Positions 56,670 to 64,000 of a stretch of DNA of 64,000 nucleotides are shown here, piece by piece. Under the pieces are notes generated by a model. That model did no database searches, was not told where the DNA came from, and saw only the letters and a program-made list of their open reading frames with translations. The stretch lies in the NCBI RefSeq assembly GCF_023158935.1, contig NZ_CP096120.1, positions 372,001 to 436,000 of the forward strand, in the 5' to 3' direction. Each line of letters starts with the position of its first letter. The stretch's first letter is position 1. This stretch comes from Acinetobacter portensis. Lineage in GTDB: Bacteria; Pseudomonadota; Gammaproteobacteria; Pseudomonadales; Moraxellaceae. Position numbers and translations under genes: made by a program.

Positions 56670-56697
56670 TTGACTTTCTGAAAAGAAAGCGTAATAT
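56670..56697 (+). promoter_or_regulatory. rRNA promoter P2 (sigma-70 type)
   Basis: TTGACT at 56670-56675 and TAATAT at 56692-56697 with 16 bp between; an almost consensus pair about 205 bp before the mature 16S. Confidence 0.65.
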
Positions 56698-56748
56698 AGC
56701 CGACCTAGCTTGCTGGTGACGAACCAACAAGAAGATCATTAAGAGATT

Positions 56749-56774
56749 ATGAAGAACAACTTGTGTGGATTTTT
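56749..56774 (+). other. 16S processing stem, 5' strand
   Basis: ATGAAGAACAACTTG and the following TGTGGATT pair with GAATCCACAACAAG and TTGTTCTTCAT at 58460-58485, enclosing the 16S. This is the usual RNase III target. Confidence 0.75.
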
Positions 56775-56901
56775 ACTGATTGATCAATCGAAATTATTTT
56801 CATTGATTTGAAGGTAGAAATTACTCGAAGTTTATTTGAGAAATATTTGTCAGAAAATTGATGAGCCAAGATTGGTACCCTTTAAAGGTACTACTGATTT
56901 T

Positions 56902-58438
<1,537 letters not shown>

Positions 58439-58459
58439 ACGAAAGATTGACGATTGGTA

Positions 58460-58485
58460 AGAATCCACAACAAGTTGTTCTTCAT
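58460..58485 (+). other. 16S processing stem, 3' strand
   Basis: It pairs with 56749-56774 (see there), downstream of the mature 16S 3' end. Confidence 0.75.
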
Positions 58486-58498
58486 ACGATGTACCTGA

Positions 58499-58575
<77 letters not shown>

Positions 58576-58643
58576 CTACTGACGAAGCAATTAATTGCAG
58601 AGTAAGACAGAGAATCAGAGACATTGAATCTATATGATAAGCT

Positions 58644-58719
58644 GGGGACTTAGCTTAGTTGGTAGAGCGCCTGCTTTGCACGCAGGAGGTCAGGAGTTCG
58701 ACTCTCCTAGTCTCCACCA
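58644..58719 (+). tRNA. alaT: tRNA-Ala (TGC)
   Basis: 76 nt with encoded CCA. Acceptor GGGGACT pairs with AGTCTCC (one wobble); anticodon TGC at 58677-58679 in TTTGCAC; T-arm GAGTTCGACTCTC. Second spacer tRNA. Confidence 0.97.
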
Positions 58720-59093
58720 TATATCGTTTACGATATATAAGCTGAGAGATTATAGAATTTAGTAAATTAAACGATAGAGTTTAAGTTTATTAAGTTCTGT
58801 GATTTATCACAGTTTCTAGACCTGACGAAGGCTAGAAAAATCATTAACAGAATATATTTGAGTTGAAATAATTTGTTCATAACTCATCAAACTTAAAAAC
58901 GAAGAAGCAATTCTGAGTTTACGAGAATGATGATTTACTAGCGATTAAACTGAATCAAGCGTTTTGGTATATGAATCTAATTGAAGCTGTACAGTGCTTA
59001 AGTGCACAGACGCCAACTGTATGATTGACTAACTTGTTAGTTGATCTGTTGCTAATCCTACTTGTAGGGATTAACGACTGTTTGGGGTTGTAT
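58720..59093 (+). other. spacer between tRNA-Ala and 23S
   Basis: 374 bp without a gene. It includes several short repeats such as GTGCTTAAGTGCAC (about 58995-59008) and, at its end, the 5' strand of the 23S processing stem. The stretch from AACGACTG (about 59071) to the 23S start pairs with 61979-62009. Confidence 0.7.
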
Positions 59094-61988
<2,895 letters not shown>

Positions 61989-62176
61989 ACAACACCCAAA
62001 CAGTTGTTGTATAAAAGCTCAATTGATTCGATATTAAGCAAAATAGCTTGATTCAGAAGAAAGTTAGTAAGACAATGTTCAACTCAGATATACCTGTTAA
62101 TGTATTCTATTTGGTACGAAGTAAGGCATACATCAAATGATGTAAATAAGACCCGAAATAGTCCATAAACAGTTGT

Positions 62177-62290
62177 GCTGGCGACAATAGCAAGAGTGAA
62201 CCACCTGATCCCTTCCCGAACTCAGAAGTGAAACCTCTTTGCGCTGATGGTAGTGTGGGGTTACCCATGTGAGAGTAAGTCATCGCCAGC
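62177..62290 (+). rRNA. rrf: 5S ribosomal RNA
   Basis: About 114 nt from GCTGGCGAC to GTCATCGCCAGC, which pair in helix I. The conserved CCCGAACTCAGAAGTGAAAC is in place. Followed within 12 bp by the operon terminator. Confidence 0.95.
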
Positions 62291-62301
62291 TCATTAATTC
62301 T

Positions 62302-62334
62302 AAAAACCCCCTCCAATACGGAGGGGGTTTTTTT
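62302..62334 (+). terminator. rRNA operon terminator
   Basis: AAAACCCCCTCC and GGAGGGGGTTTT form a G/C-rich 12-bp stem with a five-base loop, followed by T7. Confidence 0.93.
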
Positions 62335-62450
62335 ATGCGCGGGGAAAGATAATAGTGAATCATCGTGCTAATAACTAATTTGATTGCTTTTGAAACTGAT
62401 CAAAGTGTGATTAAATAATTAATATTTATAAATATTATAAAGGCTGATCT

Positions 62451-64000
62451 GTGTTTGATGGGGTGTTACAACTTTTAGGAGGAATTGGTTTATTTCTTCT
62501 TGGCATGACATTAATGACCGATAGTCTAAAAGAAATTGCGGGAACATCTTTACGTCAATGGTTATCCAAATTTACAGGTTCACCAATTAAAGCCATAAAT
62601 TCCGGCATAATCTTCACATTGATCGTTCAATCATCTACAGCGACTACACTTGCAACAATTGGTTTTGTAAGTGCAAGCGTATTGACCTTTTCACAATCCA
62701 TTGGCGTTATTGTTGGTGCAAACATAGGAACAACAAGTACAGGATGGATGGTTGCTTTATTGGGTGTTAAATTCTCAATAGGTCAATTTGCTTTACCTTT
62801 TATTGCATTGGGAGCTTTATTAAAAGTTCTAGGTGGTGCACGTTGGTCTTTATTGGGCTTGGTTCTTGCTGGTTTTGGTTTGATTTTTTATGGAATTGAG
62901 CTATTACAGATTGCGATGGCCGATCTATCTAAACAGATAGATTTATCAATTTTTACGACTTCTACATTTTTTGCTAAATTGTTGCTAGTTCTTGTCGGAT
63001 TAATCATGACGATTATCTTGCAGTCTTCAAGTGCTGCAATTACAACAACTATTGCCGCTTTAGCAAGTCAGATGATCCAGCTTGAACAGGCACTATTTTT
63101 AATTATTGGACAAAATATAGGTACGGTTGCAACGGCAATTTTAGCATCATTAAGTACAACTGCGAATGCAAAACGTACGGCTTTATCACATTTGCTTTTT
63201 AATGTTATTGCTGCAATTTTTGCATTTTTTATTCTGGTACCCATGATTTTATGGGGATATGGCAATATAAAATTCATTAGTAGTTTTGAGCAGGTTATTA
63301 TTGTTGCTGCATTCCATACAGTATTTAGTCTGTGTGGAGCATTATTATTTATGCCGTTTTTAGAACAGGTTAAAGCCTTAATCTATAAACTAATTCCAAG
63401 TGATGAAGATGCACTTTTGACTTATTTAGATGATTCTAGTTTGTCATTTCCAAGTGTTGCGATTGCAAATGCTAAAAATGTGATTTTTCAATCAATATCA
63501 TTACAACTTAATTGGATTGCCTCAGGATTAAAAGAGGAGCATATACCATCAGCACAACAAATTAAGCAACAAGATGTATTAATCGAAAGACTAGAAGAAT
63601 ACTTATCTAAAATTATTGTTGTTGAAAAAAGTAAAGATCAATATGATTTGTTTCAGTTACTTAGAATAATGGTGTATTTGAAAGTTTTTAGAAGCGATAT
63701 TGAGCAAATGGCATATGTTAAACAGCTTAGAACTCAACCTGCATTGTTTCAAATTGCTTTAGATTATTTAGATATTTTGGGTGAAGATATTCATCATGCT
63801 TTAAATTTAAGTGATAGTTCAAAAAATAAAAGTCTATTGTCTGAACTACTTCATTTAAAAAAATGGAATGAAGAGCATCGAGATCAAATTCGTGAAACTA
63901 TACATGAATATGCCGCTTCTAATCATCTTAGTGCATCACAAACTATTGAATTACTCGCTTCTCAGCGTTGGTTAGTGCGTTTTATTGCACATCACCAACG
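62451..64000 (+). CDS. Na+/phosphate cotransporter family protein (partial, cut by window end)
   Basis: Open from GTG 62451 (AAGG 7-8 bp upstream) to the end of the window with no stop. The first ~320 residues carry about eight membrane helices and both NptA/PhoU-family signatures: QSSTATTLATIGFVSA near residue 61 and its inverted-repeat partner QSSSAAITTTIAALAS near residue 190. The remainder is a soluble, helical domain resembling the PhoU-like C-terminal part of YjbB-type transporters. It should move phosphate with Na+, perhaps outward as in YjbB. Confidence 0.88.
   Translation, partial: MFDGVLQLLGGIGLFLLGMTLMTDSLKEIAGTSLRQWLSKFTGSPIKAINSGIIFTLIVQSSTATTLATIGFVSASVLTFSQSIGVIVGANIGTTSTGWMVALLGVKFSIGQFALPFIALGALLKVLGGARWSLLGLVLAGFGLIFYGIELLQIAMADLSKQIDLSIFTTSTFFAKLLLVLVGLIMTIILQSSSAAITTTIAALASQMIQLEQALFLIIGQNIGTVATAILASLSTTANAKRTALSHLLFNVIAAIFAFFILVPMILWGYGNIKFISSFEQVIIVAAFHTVFSLCGALLFMPFLEQVKALIYKLIPSDEDALLTYLDDSSLSFPSVAIANAKNVIFQSISLQLNWIASGLKEEHIPSAQQIKQQDVLIERLEEYLSKIIVVEKSKDQYDLFQLLRIMVYLKVFRSDIEQMAYVKQLRTQPALFQIALDYLDILGEDIHHALNLSDSSKNKSLLSELLHLKKWNEEHRDQIRETIHEYAASNHLSASQTIELLASQRWLVRFIAHHQ

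Larger units (their letters stand above)
56470..56901 (+). other. rRNA operon upstream and leader region
   Basis: No gene. It holds two promoters (separate entries) and, near the 3' end, the upstream strand of the 16S processing stem. I did not find a convincing terminator for the preceding gene, nor a clear boxA. Confidence 0.75.

Noticed and set aside
62451..64000. Truncated or broken transporter gene
   Set aside because: The frame is simply cut by the window edge; membrane and motif organisation are intact to that point.

Overview
The window is AT-rich gammaproteobacterial chromosome, almost certainly Acinetobacter. The 16S rRNA at 56902-58438 carries hallmark Acinetobacter stretches, and the gene order leuC-leuD-leuB ... 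asd-fimV-truA is the arrangement known from Pseudomonas/Moraxellales. Nearly everything is core chromosome: densely packed housekeeping genes separated by clear intrinsic terminators. I see no prophage, CRISPR array, plasmid backbone, resistance gene or recognisable defence island.

Layout. (1) 1-10.2 kb: the end of leuC, then leuD, a lipoprotein gene and leuB (leucine biosynthesis); infA; an AraC-type regulator; and on the minus strand asd - fimV N-half - fimV C-half - asparaginase - truA. FimV, normally one long inner-membrane protein, is encoded here by two adjacent genes. (2) 10.4-18.4 kb: an EEP-family membrane protein, a decayed small gene, a lipid A acyltransferase, uup, slyX, a protein of unknown function, and a membrane-protein gene broken by an IS5-family element and several frameshifts. 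(3) 18.4-30.5 kb: topA, a putative metalloprotease, glycerate kinase, a UvrD/Rep-type helicase, an RRM protein, small conserved proteins, the second IS copy, a YbaL-type antiporter, and rpmB-rpmG. (4) 30.7-47 kb: aldehyde dehydrogenase with a divergent TetR regulator, purU, tonB-exbB-exbD, two DMT exporters (one YddG), a YihY protein, a WrbA flavoprotein, a zinc-ribbon/glycine-zipper protein, xpt, a DUF3108 protein, a second stand-alone tonB, and ybeY-ybeZ-miaB. (5) 47.3-56.5 kb: lytic transglycosylase, an RNase T2-like protein without the catalytic residues, mdh, three tandem DUF2789-like paralogues, a 2OG-Fe(II) oxygenase, rlmJ, pssA and an unknown protein. (6) 56.5-62.3 kb: one complete rRNA operon (16S, tRNA-Ile, tRNA-Ala, 23S, 5S) with promoters, processing stems and terminator, followed by a Na/Pi cotransporter gene cut by the window end.

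The two IS copies (947 bp each, direct orientation, differing at two bases that I could see) flank 9.8 kb of core genome. The observations most worth following are the split FimV, the catalytically dead RNase T2-like protein, the DUF2789 triplet, the frameshifted transposase with a conserved A8 tract, and several structured intergenic repeats. I did not find a convincing new multi-gene system. Family assignments are from recognition of motifs and sequence feel, without database searches.
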